Shown here in pieces: positions 17,580-27,022 of a DNA stretch of 64,000 nucleotides (position 1 is its first letter; each line of letters begins with the position of its first letter). The position numbers and the translations under genes were made by a program. The stretch comes from Janthinobacterium sp. PAMC25594 (GTDB lineage Bacteria; Pseudomonadota; Gammaproteobacteria; Burkholderiales; Burkholderiaceae_D), in NCBI RefSeq assembly GCF_019443505.1, contig NZ_CP080377.1, forward strand, positions 3,038,001 to 3,102,000, in the 5' to 3' direction. The notes beneath the pieces were generated by a model. The model saw only the letters and a program-made list of their open reading frames with translations. It was not told the origin of the DNA and did not search any database.

Positions 17580-17599
17580 CTATGCGCGTACCGATACGC

Positions 17600-19468
17600 T
17601 TAGCTGACCATCGCCAGGCGCGGCCCTACTGCCGGGAAACGCTGCTCGATCGAGGCGGCGATGCCGGTGGCGTCCAGGCCCACGCCTTTCAGCAGTTGCA
17701 CGGGGTCGCCATGGTCGATGAAGACGTCGGGCAAGCCCAGCATCAAAATCGGCTTGACGATCCCTTCGGCAGCCAGCGCCTCGGCCACGGCCGAACCGGC
17801 GCCGCCCATGATGCAGCCCTCTTCCACCGTCACCAGGTAATCGTGGTCATGCGCCAGTTGCTTCACCAGCGCCACGTCGAGCGGCTTGACGAAGCGCATG
17901 TTGGCCACCGTCGCGTCGAGCTTCTCGCCCGCCGCCACGCTCGGCGCCACCATGGAACCGAAGGCCAGGATGGCGATGCGCTTGCCCTGGCGCTTGAGCT
18001 CGCCCTTGCCGATCTCGATGCTGGTCAGTTCCGGCACGATGGCCACGCCGGCACCGGCGCCGCGCGGATAGCGGATGGCGGCCGGGCCTGGATAGTGGTA
18101 ACCCGTCGTCAGCATTTGACGGCATTCGTTTTCGTCGGACGCGGCCATGACGACCATGTTCGGGATGCAGCGCAAAAACGCCATGTCGTAATTGCCCGCG
18201 TGCGTGGCGCCGTCGGCGCCCACCAGGCCGGCGCGGTCCAGCGCGAACGTCACGTCCAGGTTTTGCAGGGCCACGTCGTGGATCAACTGGTCGTAGGCGC
18301 GCTGCAGGAACGTGGAATAGATGGCCACGACGGGTTTCAAGCCCTCGCAAGCGAGGCCTGCGGCGAAGGTCACGGAATGCTGCTCGGCAATACCCACGTC
18401 AAAGTAACGGTTGGGGAATTGCTGTTCGAACTTGACCATGCCCGAGCCTTCGCGCATGGCGGGCGTGATGCCCACCAGGCGCTTGTCGTGCGCGGCCATG
18501 TCGCACAGCCAGTTGCCGAACACTTCCGTGTACGTCATCTTGCCAGGCGCCGTGGCCGGCTTGATGCCTTCCAGGGGATTGAACTTCGGCGTGCCGTGGT
18601 ACAGGATTGGCTCCGCCTCGGCCAGCTTGTAGCCTTGCCCCTTCTTGGTCACCACGTGCAGGAATTGCGGGCCCTTCAATTGCTTGATATTTTGCAAGGT
18701 CGGGATCAGCGAATCGAGGTCGTGGCCATCGATGGGGCCGATATAGTTAAAACCGAATTCCTCGAACATGGTGGCGGGCACGACCATGCCCTTGGCGTGC
18801 TCTTCGAAGCGCTTCGCCAGTTCCAGCACGGGACCGGGCAAGACGGACTTGCCGACATTCTTGGCTGCCGCATAGAACTGACCCGACATCAGCCGCGCCA
18901 GGTGGCGGTTCAGCGCGCCCACGGGCGGCGAGATCGACATGTCGTTGTCGTTCAAGATCACGAGCAGGTTGACGTCTTCTTGCACGCCAGCATTGTTCAT
19001 CGCCTCGAAAGCCATGCCGGCCGTCATCGAACCATCGCCGATCACGGCGATCGCGTGCAGCGGGTCGCCCTTGATCTTGGCCGCCTGCGCCATGCCCAGC
19101 GCGGCGGAAATGGACGTCGACGAGTGCGCCGTGCCAAACGTGTCGTATTCGCTCTCGTCGCGCTTCGGGAAGCCGGAAATGCCATCCTTCTGGCGCAGCG
19201 TGTGCATGCGCTCGCGCCGGCCGGTGAGAATCTTGTGCGAATAGGTCTGGTGGCCCACGTCCCAGACGATACGGTCGTGCGGCGTGTTGAACACGTAGTG
19301 CAGCGCGACGGTCAGCTCGACCGTGCCCAGGTTGGACGACAGGTGGCCGCCCGTCTTGGAGACGGAATCGAGCAGGAAGCTGCGCAATTCCTGCGCCAGC
19401 GGCACCAGTTGCGAGCGGGCCAGCTTGCGCACTTGCGCTGGTTCATTGATGGTTTCTAACAGTTTCAT
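17600..19468 (-). CDS. dxs: 1-deoxy-D-xylulose-5-phosphate synthase
   Basis: This 622-residue TPP enzyme condenses pyruvate and glyceraldehyde 3-phosphate, the first step of the MEP isoprenoid pathway. The TPP motif [16 protein letters not shown] is present, with the active-site region [16 protein letters not shown] near residue 40. The transketolase-like central domain has [15 protein letters not shown], and a C-terminal domain follows. The ATG at 19468 abuts the ispA stop (TAAATG), so the two are translationally coupled. Together with ispA it gives precursor supply and prenyl elongation in one operon. Confidence 0.97.
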   Translation of the reverse strand: MKLLETINEPAQVRKLARSQLVPLAQELRSFLLDSVSKTGGHLSSNLGTVELTVALHYVFNTPHDRIVWDVGHQTYSHKILTGRRERMHTLRQKDGISGFPKRDESEYDTFGTAHSSTSISAALGMAQAAKIKGDPLHAIAVIGDGSMTAGMAFEAMNNAGVQEDVNLLVILNDNDMSISPPVGALNRHLARLMSGQFYAAAKNVGKSVLPGPVLELAKRFEEHAKGMVVPATMFEEFGFNYIGPIDGHDLDSLIPTLQNIKQLKGPQFLHVVTKKGQGYKLAEAEPILYHGTPKFNPLEGIKPATAPGKMTYTEVFGNWLCDMAAHDKRLVGITPAMREGSGMVKFEQQFPNRYFDVGIAEQHSVTFAAGLACEGLKPVVAIYSTFLQRAYDQLIHDVALQNLDVTFALDRAGLVGADGATHAGNYDMAFLRCIPNMVVMAASDENECRQMLTTGYHYPGPAAIRYPRGAGAGVAIVPELTSIEIGKGELKRQGKRIAILAFGSMVAPSVAAGEKLDATVANMRFVKPLDVALVKQLAHDHDYLVTVEEGCIMGGAGSAVAEALAAEGIVKPILMLGLPDVFIDHGDPVQLLKGVGLDATGIAASIEQRFPAVGPRLAMVS

Positions 19469-20374
19469 TTATGCCTTCCGCTGCACGACCAGGTCTGCCA
19501 GCTCGCGCAGACGGCGTGCCTTGTCCCCGAATGGCGCCAGCGCCGCATGGGCGTCGCACCGCAATTGTTCTGCCAGGGCTCGCGATGGTTCCAGCCCCAG
19601 TATCGATACGTAAGTGGGCTTGTTGGCGGCCGCATCCTTGCCCGCCGTCTTGCCCAGGGTGGCCGAATCGGCCGTGGCGTCGAGCACGTCGTCGACCACC
19701 TGGAAGGCCAGGCCGACGGCGCGCGCATACGCGTTCAGCGCCGTCATCTCGTCTGGCGTCAAGTCCTTGCCCGCCAGCGCGCCCAGGATCACGGCCGCGC
19801 GCAGCAAGGCGCCCGTTTTGAGTTGATGCATCTGTTCCAGCTGCGGCAAGGTCAAGGCCAGGCCGACACTGTCGAGGTCGATCGCCTGGCCGCCGCACAT
19901 GCCGCTTGACCCGGACGCGTGCGCCAGCAGCTGGAGCATGGCCATTTGCCGCGCGGGCGGAATCGCCGCGCCATCGGCCAGCAGCATGAACGCCTGCGAT
20001 TGCAGCGCGTCGCCGACCAGCAGGGCCGTCGCTTCATCGTAGGCGATGTGCACGGTTGGCTTGCCACGGCGCAAGGCATCGTCATCCATGCACGGCATGT
20101 CGTCATGCACGAGTGAATACACGTGAATCATTTCCAGCGCGCAAGCGGCGCGCGCGAGGGTATCTTGATCGGCATCAAACAATTCACCGGCCGCCATCAC
20201 CAGCAGCGGACGCACGCGCTTGCCGCCGCCTAACAGCGCGTAGCGCATGGCCGCGTGCAGCTTGTGCGGCACTACGTCTGCCGCAGGCAGGAATTGGTCG
20301 AGCCGGCCTTCCACGCCGGACTGGGTCGCTTGCATCCAGTCGCCGAAGGTGACGCCGTGCACGCTGGCCATCAT
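19469..20374 (-). CDS. ispA: Farnesyl diphosphate synthase
   Basis: The product of about 301 residues condenses DMAPP/GPP with IPP to farnesyl diphosphate. The first Asp-rich motif is DDMPCMDDD, preceded by GKRVRPLL and EMIHVYSLVHDD. The second Asp-rich motif is DDVLDATAD, and GKTAGKDAAANK follows as in IspA proteins. Two consecutive ATGs (20374, 20371) are available, and the first overlaps the xseB stop in an ATGA arrangement. The position between xseB and dxs is the standard arrangement in beta- and gammaproteobacteria. Confidence 0.96.
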   Translation of the reverse strand: MMASVHGVTFGDWMQATQSGVEGRLDQFLPAADVVPHKLHAAMRYALLGGGKRVRPLLVMAAGELFDADQDTLARAACALEMIHVYSLVHDDMPCMDDDALRRGKPTVHIAYDEATALLVGDALQSQAFMLLADGAAIPPARQMAMLQLLAHASGSSGMCGGQAIDLDSVGLALTLPQLEQMHQLKTGALLRAAVILGALAGKDLTPDEMTALNAYARAVGLAFQVVDDVLDATADSATLGKTAGKDAAANKPTYVSILGLEPSRALAEQLRCDAHAALAPFGDKARRLRELADLVVQRKA

Positions 20375-20622
20375 TGAGCGGCCTCGCCGGCATCCACGAA
20401 CGGTTTCAACATGTCGCCTTCCAGTACTTTCACCTGCGCCTCGACGCTATCGAGCTGGGTAGCGCAATACTTGACCAGTTCCGAGCCGCGCTGATACGCC
20501 GCGACCGATGCTTCCAGCGGCAACTGGCCCGCTTCCATTTGCGTTACCAGCTGCGCCAGTTCCGCCATCGCCTCTTCAAACGAGGCCGGCGCTGCGACAG
20601 CGGCAGTTAATTTCTTCGACAT
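20371..20622 (-). CDS. xseB: Exodeoxyribonuclease VII small subunit
   Basis: The 83-residue product is the small helical subunit of exonuclease VII. It carries the family core FEEAMAELAQLVTQMEAGQLPLE (seen in part) and the second-helix segment YQRGSELVKYC. ATG at 20622 gives the normal length; a longer open frame to 20997 has no family support. It overlaps ispA by 4 nt. The large subunit gene xseA is not in the window. Confidence 0.93.
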   Translation of the reverse strand: MSKKLTAAVAAPASFEEAMAELAQLVTQMEAGQLPLEASVAAYQRGSELVKYCATQLDSVEAQVKVLEGDMLKPFVDAGEAAQ

Positions 20623-21029
20623 AGACTCAGATCTCTTCGTGGCACGAGGGGTATGTAGGGAGACGCCGGGGACTCCCGGCCAGCATAGAAGCGTTATTTT
20701 AGAACAAACCACACTATTAAGTGAAAACTTAAGCGCAATCGGCCTGCTCAAAGGGGAAGACGTTACCAGCTTGGCAGTGAATTCTAGCGCAATCCCCCCC
20801 ATCGGTCGGAAATTGCACCGTAAATGACAATGTTTATCATTAGAGTAGCCTATTTGCCGAAGGGGTTTGGCAATGCCGAGGCCGATACGCGCTATAATCG
20901 CCGGTTCTGTCCGAAATACCGTTTCAACAAATTTGAATTCAGGTCTTTGCGGATTCTTTCTCTCTGTAGCGGTTGCCCAGGGAATGGCCTGGGGCACTGC
21001 TGACCGTTGTACATTTATGGGGGGTTGGG
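20623..21029. promoter_or_regulatory. Divergent regulatory region between xseB and the Rieske oxygenase gene
   Basis: These 407 nt hold no convincing gene. At 20826-20844 a sequence matches the 19-bp Fur box consensus at about 14 of 19 positions (GACAATGTTTATCATTA). A TATAAT hexamer lies at 20893-20898 on the plus strand, directed at the Rieske gene, with no well-spaced -35. A strong G-rich ribosome site (GGGGGG) precedes the ATG at 21030. The Fur assignment is by eye only. Confidence 0.45.
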
Positions 21030-22130
21030 ATGTCCGATCTGGCTACTCACGCCAAGCTGGCGCGTTCAAACGCGCAACTTCCGGTCCACGTCTATTTTGA
21101 CGAAACGCTGTTGCAGCGTGAAATGCAGCAATTGTTCCAAGCCGGCCCGCGCTATGTCGGGCACGAGCTGATGGTGCCGGAAACCGGCGATTTTGCGACC
21201 CTGGCGTCTGAGAACGAAGGGCGCATGCTCGTGCGCAACGCCAATGGCATCGAAGTGCTGTCCAACGTATGCCGCCACCGGCAGGCGCTGATGTTCAATG
21301 GCCGCGGCAATGCCAATAACATCGTCTGCCCGCTACACCGCTGGACCTACGACCTCAAGGGTGAATTGATCGGCGCGCCGCATTTCCCCGAGACGCCGTG
21401 CCTGAACCTGTCGAAAACGCCGCTGCAAAGCTGGAATGGCTTGCTGTTCGAGCAAAATGGCTACAACGTGATGGAAAAATTGAAAGATTTGTCCGTCTCG
21501 AAAGAACTCGATTTTTCCGGCTATATGTTCGACCACGTGGAAATCCACGAGTGCGACTACAACTGGAAGACTTTCATCGAAGTCTACCTCGAGGATTATC
21601 ACGTGGAACCGTTCCACCCGGGCCTGGGCAGCTTCGTCAGCTGCGACGACCTGCGCTGGGAGTTCGGCAAGGATTACAGCGTGCAAACGGTGGGCGTGCA
21701 CCGCGGCCTGCAGCAGGCCGGCTCGCCCGCCTACAAGAAATGGCAGGAGCAAGTACTGCAATTTCGTGGCGGCGAAGCGCCACCGTATGGCGCCATCTGG
21801 CTGACCTTGTATCCGAACATCATGGTCGAATGGTATCCGCACGTGCTGATCGTCTCGACCCTGTGGCCCGATGGTCCGCAAAAGACGCGCAACGTGGTGG
21901 AGTTCTATTACCCAGAGGAAATCGTGCTGTTCGAGCGCGACTTCGTCGAAGCGGAACGGGCTGCCTACATGGAAACCTGTGTCGAGGACGATGAAATCGC
22001 CCTGCGCATGGATGCGGGCCGCAAGGCCCTGATGGCGCGCGGCGAGAACGAAGTGGGGCCTTACCAATCACCGATGGAAGACGGCATGCAGCATTTCCAC
22101 GAGTGGTACCGCAGCAATATCGAACTGTAA
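21030..22130 (+). CDS. Rieske-type aromatic ring-hydroxylating dioxygenase alpha subunit-like protein
   Basis: The 366-residue product has an N-terminal Rieske domain with the two ligand motifs C-x-H (VCRHRQA) and C-x2-H (CPLHRWTY) around residues 77-97. A C-terminal catalytic domain has WKTFIEVYLEDYHVEPFHPGL, which supplies two His of the mononuclear iron site. No beta subunit, ferredoxin or reductase gene is adjacent, so it is an orphan oxygenase component. Its position next to xseB-ispA-dxs is, as far as I recall, shared by related betaproteobacteria. The substrate cannot be inferred. A strong terminator follows. Confidence 0.88.
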   Translation: MSDLATHAKLARSNAQLPVHVYFDETLLQREMQQLFQAGPRYVGHELMVPETGDFATLASENEGRMLVRNANGIEVLSNVCRHRQALMFNGRGNANNIVCPLHRWTYDLKGELIGAPHFPETPCLNLSKTPLQSWNGLLFEQNGYNVMEKLKDLSVSKELDFSGYMFDHVEIHECDYNWKTFIEVYLEDYHVEPFHPGLGSFVSCDDLRWEFGKDYSVQTVGVHRGLQQAGSPAYKKWQEQVLQFRGGEAPPYGAIWLTLYPNIMVEWYPHVLIVSTLWPDGPQKTRNVVEFYYPEEIVLFERDFVEAERAAYMETCVEDDEIALRMDAGRKALMARGENEVGPYQSPMEDGMQHFHEWYRSNIEL

Positions 22131-22137
22131 TTCCCTC

Positions 22138-22163
22138 AAGGGCCGCATTGCGCGGCCCTTTTT
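22138..22163 (+). terminator. Rho-independent terminator after the Rieske gene
   Basis: An AAGGGCCGC / GCGGCCCTT stem with a short loop is followed by a T-run, starting 8 nt after the stop codon at 22130. Confidence 0.9.
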
Positions 22164-22187
22164 CATTTTCATCGTCAGGATTTACTC

Positions 22188-23111
22188 ATGCAGTCACTTT
22201 GGATGTTATTCGCCAGTTTCATGTTCGCCATCATGGGCGTGTGCGTGAAACTGGCGTCGGAGATGTATTCGACGTCCGAAATCGTCATGTACCGCGGCAT
22301 CATCGGCATGACCGTCATGACTTGCACGATCCTCTATCAAGGTGGCAGCTTCAGAACCACGATGCCGGGCCAGCATCTGTGGCGCGGCGTGGTGGGCGTG
22401 ATCGCCCTGTGGTTATGGTTTTATGCCATCGCCATCCTGCCGCTGGCCACGGCCATGACGCTCAATTACATGGCGCCCATCTGGATCGCCGTGATTTTGC
22501 TCGGGGGCGGCTGGTGGAAGGGCATGCAACAGGTCGAGTGGCCGCTGGTGGCGGCCATTGCCATGAGCTTTGTCGGCGTGACCCTGCTGCTGCAACCCGT
22601 GTTCGAGACGGACCAGCTGGGTGGCGCCATCACGGCCTTGATTTCCGGCATGCTGTCCGCCCTCGCCTACTTGCAGGTACGCAAACTGGGCTTGCTGGGC
22701 GAGCCCGAATACCGCGTCGTCTTCTATTTCTCGGTCGTCAATTTCCTCGCCGGCGTGATCGGCAACGTGGCCAGCGCCGGCGGCGGCCCCGTCGTCTGGC
22801 ATGCGCACACGAGCGCCTACGGCATCGGCTTGCTGGCCGCCATCGGCCTGTGCGCCACCATGGCGCAGATGGCCATGACGCGCGCCTACCGCCTGGGCAA
22901 GACACTCGTGGTTGCCAATTTGCAATACACAGGCATCGTCTTTTCCAGCTTCTGGGGCGTGGTGATCTTTGGCGACCTGTTCGACTGGCATGGCTGGGCC
23001 GGCATCGGCATCATTCTCGCCTCCGGCATCGCCGCCACCTATTACAATACCCGCAACACGGCCCGTGGCGCGGCGATCGCGCGCACGGATCCCATCGCCA
23101 GCGAAGTGTAA
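22188..23111 (+). CDS. DMT superfamily (EamA) transporter
   Basis: The 307-residue inner-membrane protein has about ten hydrophobic helices arranged as two EamA repeats. The first repeat ends around VTLLLQPVF (about 145) and the second begins at ALISGMLSALAYLQV. Conserved EamA features include MYRGIIGM in the first repeat and the APIWIAVILLGG segment. EamA proteins export metabolites such as amino acids or purines; no substrate can be read from the sequence. It begins 24 nt after a terminator and ends 13 nt before the sulfurtransferase gene, so those two may be co-transcribed. Confidence 0.9.
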   Translation: MQSLWMLFASFMFAIMGVCVKLASEMYSTSEIVMYRGIIGMTVMTCTILYQGGSFRTTMPGQHLWRGVVGVIALWLWFYAIAILPLATAMTLNYMAPIWIAVILLGGGWWKGMQQVEWPLVAAIAMSFVGVTLLLQPVFETDQLGGAITALISGMLSALAYLQVRKLGLLGEPEYRVVFYFSVVNFLAGVIGNVASAGGGPVVWHAHTSAYGIGLLAAIGLCATMAQMAMTRAYRLGKTLVVANLQYTGIVFSSFWGVVIFGDLFDWHGWAGIGIILASGIAATYYNTRNTARGAAIARTDPIASEV

Positions 23112-23124
23112 AGGAGCGTTCCTG

Positions 23125-23976
23125 ATGTACACCACCTTGATCCAGGCCAGCGAACTGGCCAGCCACCTGAATGACAGCGACTGGGTCATCCTCGATTGTC
23201 GCCACGACTTGCTCAACCCGACAGCCGGCAGCGACGCGTTTGCCGCCGGCCACATCCAGAACGCGCAGTTTGCCGATATCGACACGGCCCTGTCCGGTCC
23301 CAAGACGGCGCGCGGCGCGGACTTTACGGGACGGCATCCCTTGCCCGAGCGCAACGCCCTGCTGGCCACCCTGCGCGGCTGGGGCATCGATGACGACACG
23401 CAAGTCATCGCCTATGACGGGCAAGGCGGCATGTTCGCCGCCCGTTTGTGGTGGCTGCTGCGCTGGCTCGGCCACCCGAATGTGACCGTGCTCGACGGCG
23501 GCCTGGCCGCCTGGCAGGCGCAAGGTTTACCATTGGTCACACCCGTGGCACCGCGCCCTGTTGGCAATCTGAGGGAAAAAGCCAGCCTGACGCGCACGGT
23601 CAGCGTGCAGGACGTCATCGCCAACCTGGAAACCCAGGCCTTGACCGTGATCGACGCGCGCGCCCCCGACCGCTATCGCGGCGAAAACGAAACCATCGAC
23701 CCCGTGGGCGGCCACATCCCCGGCGCGAAAAACCGTTTCTTCAAGGACAACTTGCAGGCGGACGGCCGCTTCAAAAACGCGGAGGAACTGCGGCGCGATT
23801 TCGGCGCCCTGTTTGACGCACCGCAAGCGGCCATCCTGCAATGCGGCTCCGGTGTGACGGCGTGCCACAACCTGCTGGCCCTGGAAGTGGCCGGTTTAAG
23901 CGGCGCGGCCCTGTATCCCGGTTCGTGGAGCGAATGGTGCGCCGATCCGGCGCGGCCGGTGGCGACGGGCAGCTAA
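23125..23976 (+). CDS. Two-domain rhodanese-type sulfurtransferase (SseA-like)
   Basis: The 283-residue product is a tandem rhodanese protein. The N-terminal domain (about 1-135) has AYDGQGGMFAAR at the loop position, with Asp instead of Cys, and is inactive. The C-terminal domain (about 155-280) has the catalytic loop CGSGVTACHN. This loop is typical of 3-mercaptopyruvate/thiosulfate sulfurtransferases of the SseA type. ATG at 23125 has AAGGAG upstream. The gene ends in a bidirectional terminator shared with the convergent ABC-F gene. Confidence 0.93.
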   Translation: MYTTLIQASELASHLNDSDWVILDCRHDLLNPTAGSDAFAAGHIQNAQFADIDTALSGPKTARGADFTGRHPLPERNALLATLRGWGIDDDTQVIAYDGQGGMFAARLWWLLRWLGHPNVTVLDGGLAAWQAQGLPLVTPVAPRPVGNLREKASLTRTVSVQDVIANLETQALTVIDARAPDRYRGENETIDPVGGHIPGAKNRFFKDNLQADGRFKNAEELRRDFGALFDAPQAAILQCGSGVTACHNLLALEVAGLSGAALYPGSWSEWCADPARPVATGS

Positions 23977-24009
23977 AAAAATGGCGGACCAGATGGTCCG
24001 CCATTTTTT
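23976..24009. terminator. Bidirectional Rho-independent terminator
   Basis: A perfect ATGGCGGACC / GGTCCGCCAT stem is flanked by an A-run on the left and a T-run on the right. It can therefore serve the sulfurtransferase gene (+) and the ABC-F gene (-). Confidence 0.9.
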
Positions 24010-24025
24010 CACCCGTGGATAACTA

Positions 24026-25759
24026 TTAACTTATCCCCAGCGATTGATTCAACTGCGCCAGTTCCGCCTGCCACGCCTGCTGGCTGGCCGGCTTCTGGTG
24101 GCGCGGTTTTCTCGCCTGGTCTTCCGCCAGCAATTGCTCCAGTTCGCACAAACGCTCCAGCTGCAGGTCGATGTCCGTCAGTACCGCAGACGCATGCTCC
24201 ACGCGCGGCGCGGGCGTCAACGCCGGCCCGTCCTCGGCGCTCAGCCGTGCATATGCGCTGGCCGCGTCTGGCCACTCTTCCAGCTGGCCGTCGGCCACCA
24301 CCCAAAAGCGGTTGCAGGCCGTTTCGATCAGGTCGCGGTCATGCGACACCAATAAACAGCCGCCTGCAAAGCCGCGCAAGGCTTGCCCCAGCTCCGCCTT
24401 GCCCTGCATGTCCAGGTGGTTGCTGGGTTCATCGAGCAACAATAAATGATAGCTGGCCAGCGACAGCCCCAGGAACAGCAGCCGCGCCCGCTCGCCACCG
24501 CTCAGGGTGGCCACCGTCTGGCCATGGCGCGCATACGGGAAACCGGCTGAAATCAAGGCTTGCTTGCGCGCCACCTGGCTGCGCGCAGCCTCGTTCTGCA
24601 CGGCAAACGGGTACAGCGCGTCAGACAAATCGGCCGTATCGGCCAGTTGCTTGAGCGACTGGTCGTAATAGCCGATGTTGGCCGCGTGGTGGTAGCGCAA
24701 GTCCGCACGTTCCTCCTGTGCCTGGATCGCTTGCCAGCACAGGCGCAGCAAGGACGACTTGCCGCTGCCGTTGGCGCCCAGCAAGGCGACCCGGTCGCCC
24801 GGTTTCAGCCACAGCTGACCCATCTGGAACAGCGCGGGAGAAGCGGGCACGGCGCGCACGTCCAGCCCGTCCAGCGCCAGCAGCTGGTCGGCCGCCAGCG
24901 CCTTGCCGCGCAAACTCAAACGCCAGGGTGCGCCATCGCTGACGAACGATTGCTCGTCCTGCAGCTTGTCGATGCGCCGCTGCATGCTTTTGGCCTTGCG
25001 CGCCATGCCGACGTTATCGTAGATCTTGCCCCACAAGGCCAGGCGGGTGCTGCTGACGGCCAGGCGGTCGATTTCCTTCTGTTCGGCCGCATGTCTGGCG
25101 GCAGCGGCCACGTCCGCCTCGGCCAGCGCCGCCAGCGCGGGGCCGCACGGCAAGTCGAAATCGTACAGCCGGCTATCGCGCAAGATCCAGCTGCGCGTGG
25201 CCACGTTGTCGAGCAGGCGCTGGTCGTGCGAGACGAGGATGAAGGCGCCGCGCCATGTCAACAGGAATTGCTCCAGCCACAGCAGCGACGGCAAATCCAG
25301 GTGATTGCTCGGTTCGTCCAGCAGCAGCACGTTCGGCTCCTGCAGCAGGGCGCGCCCCAGCAGCAGCCGCGTGTGCTGGCCGCCGGACAGCGCGTGCACG
25401 GGCACTTGCGCCGTCTCGTGCTCGAAGCCTAACTCGGCCAGCAGGCTGTCGACACGCCAATGCAGTTCCGGCTGCTCCAGCACGGGCGCCAACAAGGCGT
25501 CGTACAGGCTCAGGCTGGCAAGTTCCGCCGGCAAGTGCTGCTCCACGTGCTGCAAGCGGCAGGCACGGGCGACATGGATGGTGCCGGACGTGGCTTCCCG
25601 CGTGCCGCTGAGCAAGCCCAGCAAGGTGGATTTGCCGCAGCCATTGTGGCCGATCAGGCCGATGCGGTCGCCCTGGCGCAAGGTAAAGGCGAGTTCATGG
25701 AACAGGAAACCGTCGTGGGTATCCAGCTGTAAAGCTTGGGTAGAGATAAGGGTAGTCAT
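24026..25759 (-). CDS. ABC-F family ATP-binding protein
   Basis: The 577-residue soluble protein has two ABC ATPase domains and no membrane segments. Domain 1 has Walker A GHNGCGKST, signature LSGGQHTRL and Walker B VLLLDEPSNHLD. Domain 2 has Walker A GANGSGKSS, signature LSGGERARL and Walker B LLLLDEPSNHLD. A linker rich in Arg and Lys lies between them (KIYDNVGMARKAKSMQRRI), and a charged, probably coiled-coil tail ends the protein. Members act on ribosomes as translation factors or resistance proteins; which role applies here is unknown. ATG at 25759 is chosen for its match to the family N-terminus. The 263 nt upstream hold no clear gene. Confidence 0.9.
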   Translation of the reverse strand: MTTLISTQALQLDTHDGFLFHELAFTLRQGDRIGLIGHNGCGKSTLLGLLSGTREATSGTIHVARACRLQHVEQHLPAELASLSLYDALLAPVLEQPELHWRVDSLLAELGFEHETAQVPVHALSGGQHTRLLLGRALLQEPNVLLLDEPSNHLDLPSLLWLEQFLLTWRGAFILVSHDQRLLDNVATRSWILRDSRLYDFDLPCGPALAALAEADVAAAARHAAEQKEIDRLAVSSTRLALWGKIYDNVGMARKAKSMQRRIDKLQDEQSFVSDGAPWRLSLRGKALAADQLLALDGLDVRAVPASPALFQMGQLWLKPGDRVALLGANGSGKSSLLRLCWQAIQAQEERADLRYHHAANIGYYDQSLKQLADTADLSDALYPFAVQNEAARSQVARKQALISAGFPYARHGQTVATLSGGERARLLFLGLSLASYHLLLLDEPSNHLDMQGKAELGQALRGFAGGCLLVSHDRDLIETACNRFWVVADGQLEEWPDAASAYARLSAEDGPALTPAPRVEHASAVLTDIDLQLERLCELEQLLAEDQARKPRHQKPASQQAWQAELAQLNQSLGIS

Positions 25760-26022
25760 GGCTCTTGTCTTTGTTCGGGATGCAAGCATCCGCGTTAACA
25801 GGAGCGCTAACGACAACGGAGTACCAGGAAAGGACTCGTCTAGGAGGGTAACTTTGCTCTGGCCAGGTTATCGCAGCGCGATAGAACGTGGGCAAGAGCG
25901 GGCAAATGCGCTTAAAGAGCGTGCGCGCCACAAGGCGAGCAACAAGTTTTCTTCCATTATATTTTCCTCCTTTCTGGACAAGTTAGTCAGAAAGGCAATA
26001 CTACACCCAGCGAGCCAGTGTA

Positions 26023-26779
26023 TCAACCGCCGTGGCGTTTATGCGTCAGGAACAGCACGATACACACGCCCAGCGCGATCAAGAGCACTTGCGGAATGGT
26101 TTCGCGCAGGGTGGCGCGGCGCTGCATCTGCGGCATCAGGTCGGACAAAGCAATATAGATGAAACCGGATGAGGCGAACACGAGCACGTAAGGAATCAAA
26201 TTGCTGGCGCGGTCCAGGGTGAAATAGCCGAGCAAGCCGCCGGCCACGGCCATCAGGCTGCAGCAGGTTGAAGATGTAGGCACGCAGGCGCGAAAAGCCC
26301 GCATTGAGCAGCACGATAAAATCGCCGATTTCCTGCGGAATTTCATGCGCGATGATGGCCAGGCCCGTGACCAGACCCAGCTTCGGGTCGGCCAGGAAGG
26401 CGGCCGCGATCAAAATGCCGTCCGTGAAATTGTGCATGCCGTCGCCGACCAGGATCATCCAGCCGGCCTTGCCCGCCTCGTGCTTGTCGTGGCCGTGCGC
26501 ATGCTGGTGACCATCGCCTTCGTGGTGGTGCGAATGGCGCAGGATGGCGAATTTTTCCAGCATGAAGAAGGCCAGCAAGCCCGCCAGCAGGGTGGCGAAC
26601 AGGCTGCGCGGGTCCGCTTGCGATTCGAACGCTTCGGGCAAGGCGTGCAGCAAGGACGTCGACAGCATGATGCCGACGGACAAGCTGACCATGCGCTCGA
26701 CCACCTTGGACAGGAATGCAAACGAAAAGATCGCCGCCGCGGTAATGCTGAAGACGCCCGCGATCGTGGTCGCGAGCAA
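26023..26779 (-). pseudogene. ZIP family metal transporter gene, frameshifted
   Basis: Two overlapping frames together encode a ZIP (zinc/iron-type) transporter. The first frame gives the N-terminal helices, a His-rich loop (HSHHHEGDGHQHAHGHDKH) and the metal-site helices VGDGMHNFTDGILIAAA and IIAHEIPQEIGDF, up to AYIFNLL. The sequence then makes sense only in the next frame (SLMAVAGGLLGYF to the end at 26023). A shift near 26256-26266 is implied, either a 1-nt gain or a 2-nt loss. There is also no ATG or GTG at the start: only TTG at 26779 or rare codons follow an in-frame TGA. The gene is either truly decayed or carries a sequencing error. Confidence 0.78.
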
Positions 26780-27022
26780 AATGGATATAAGGACGGGATC
26801 GATGATTTTCTTACCTCAAAATGGCGCCGGGTCACTGGCGCCCGCGATGCTGGCGTCTGGCCTGATGAATGCGTTGTTATCTATTATTTAATTTTTTGCG
26901 CGTTTGGCGGCAGCGTGGCGCGATGAAGATGCAATTGTACTGCATTGGCGCGCACCGGGCATTACAGCCCGGTGCGTCTTTCGGTTCAATTTCCGGAAAA
27001 TTCAGGTATTTTCTGTTGCGGC

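Noticed and set aside
26952..26975. Hairpin GCACCGGG/CCCGGTGC as a terminator for the dienelactone hydrolase gene
   Set aside because: The T-rich side is on the plus strand, opposite to the gene it would serve; no plus-strand gene ends there.
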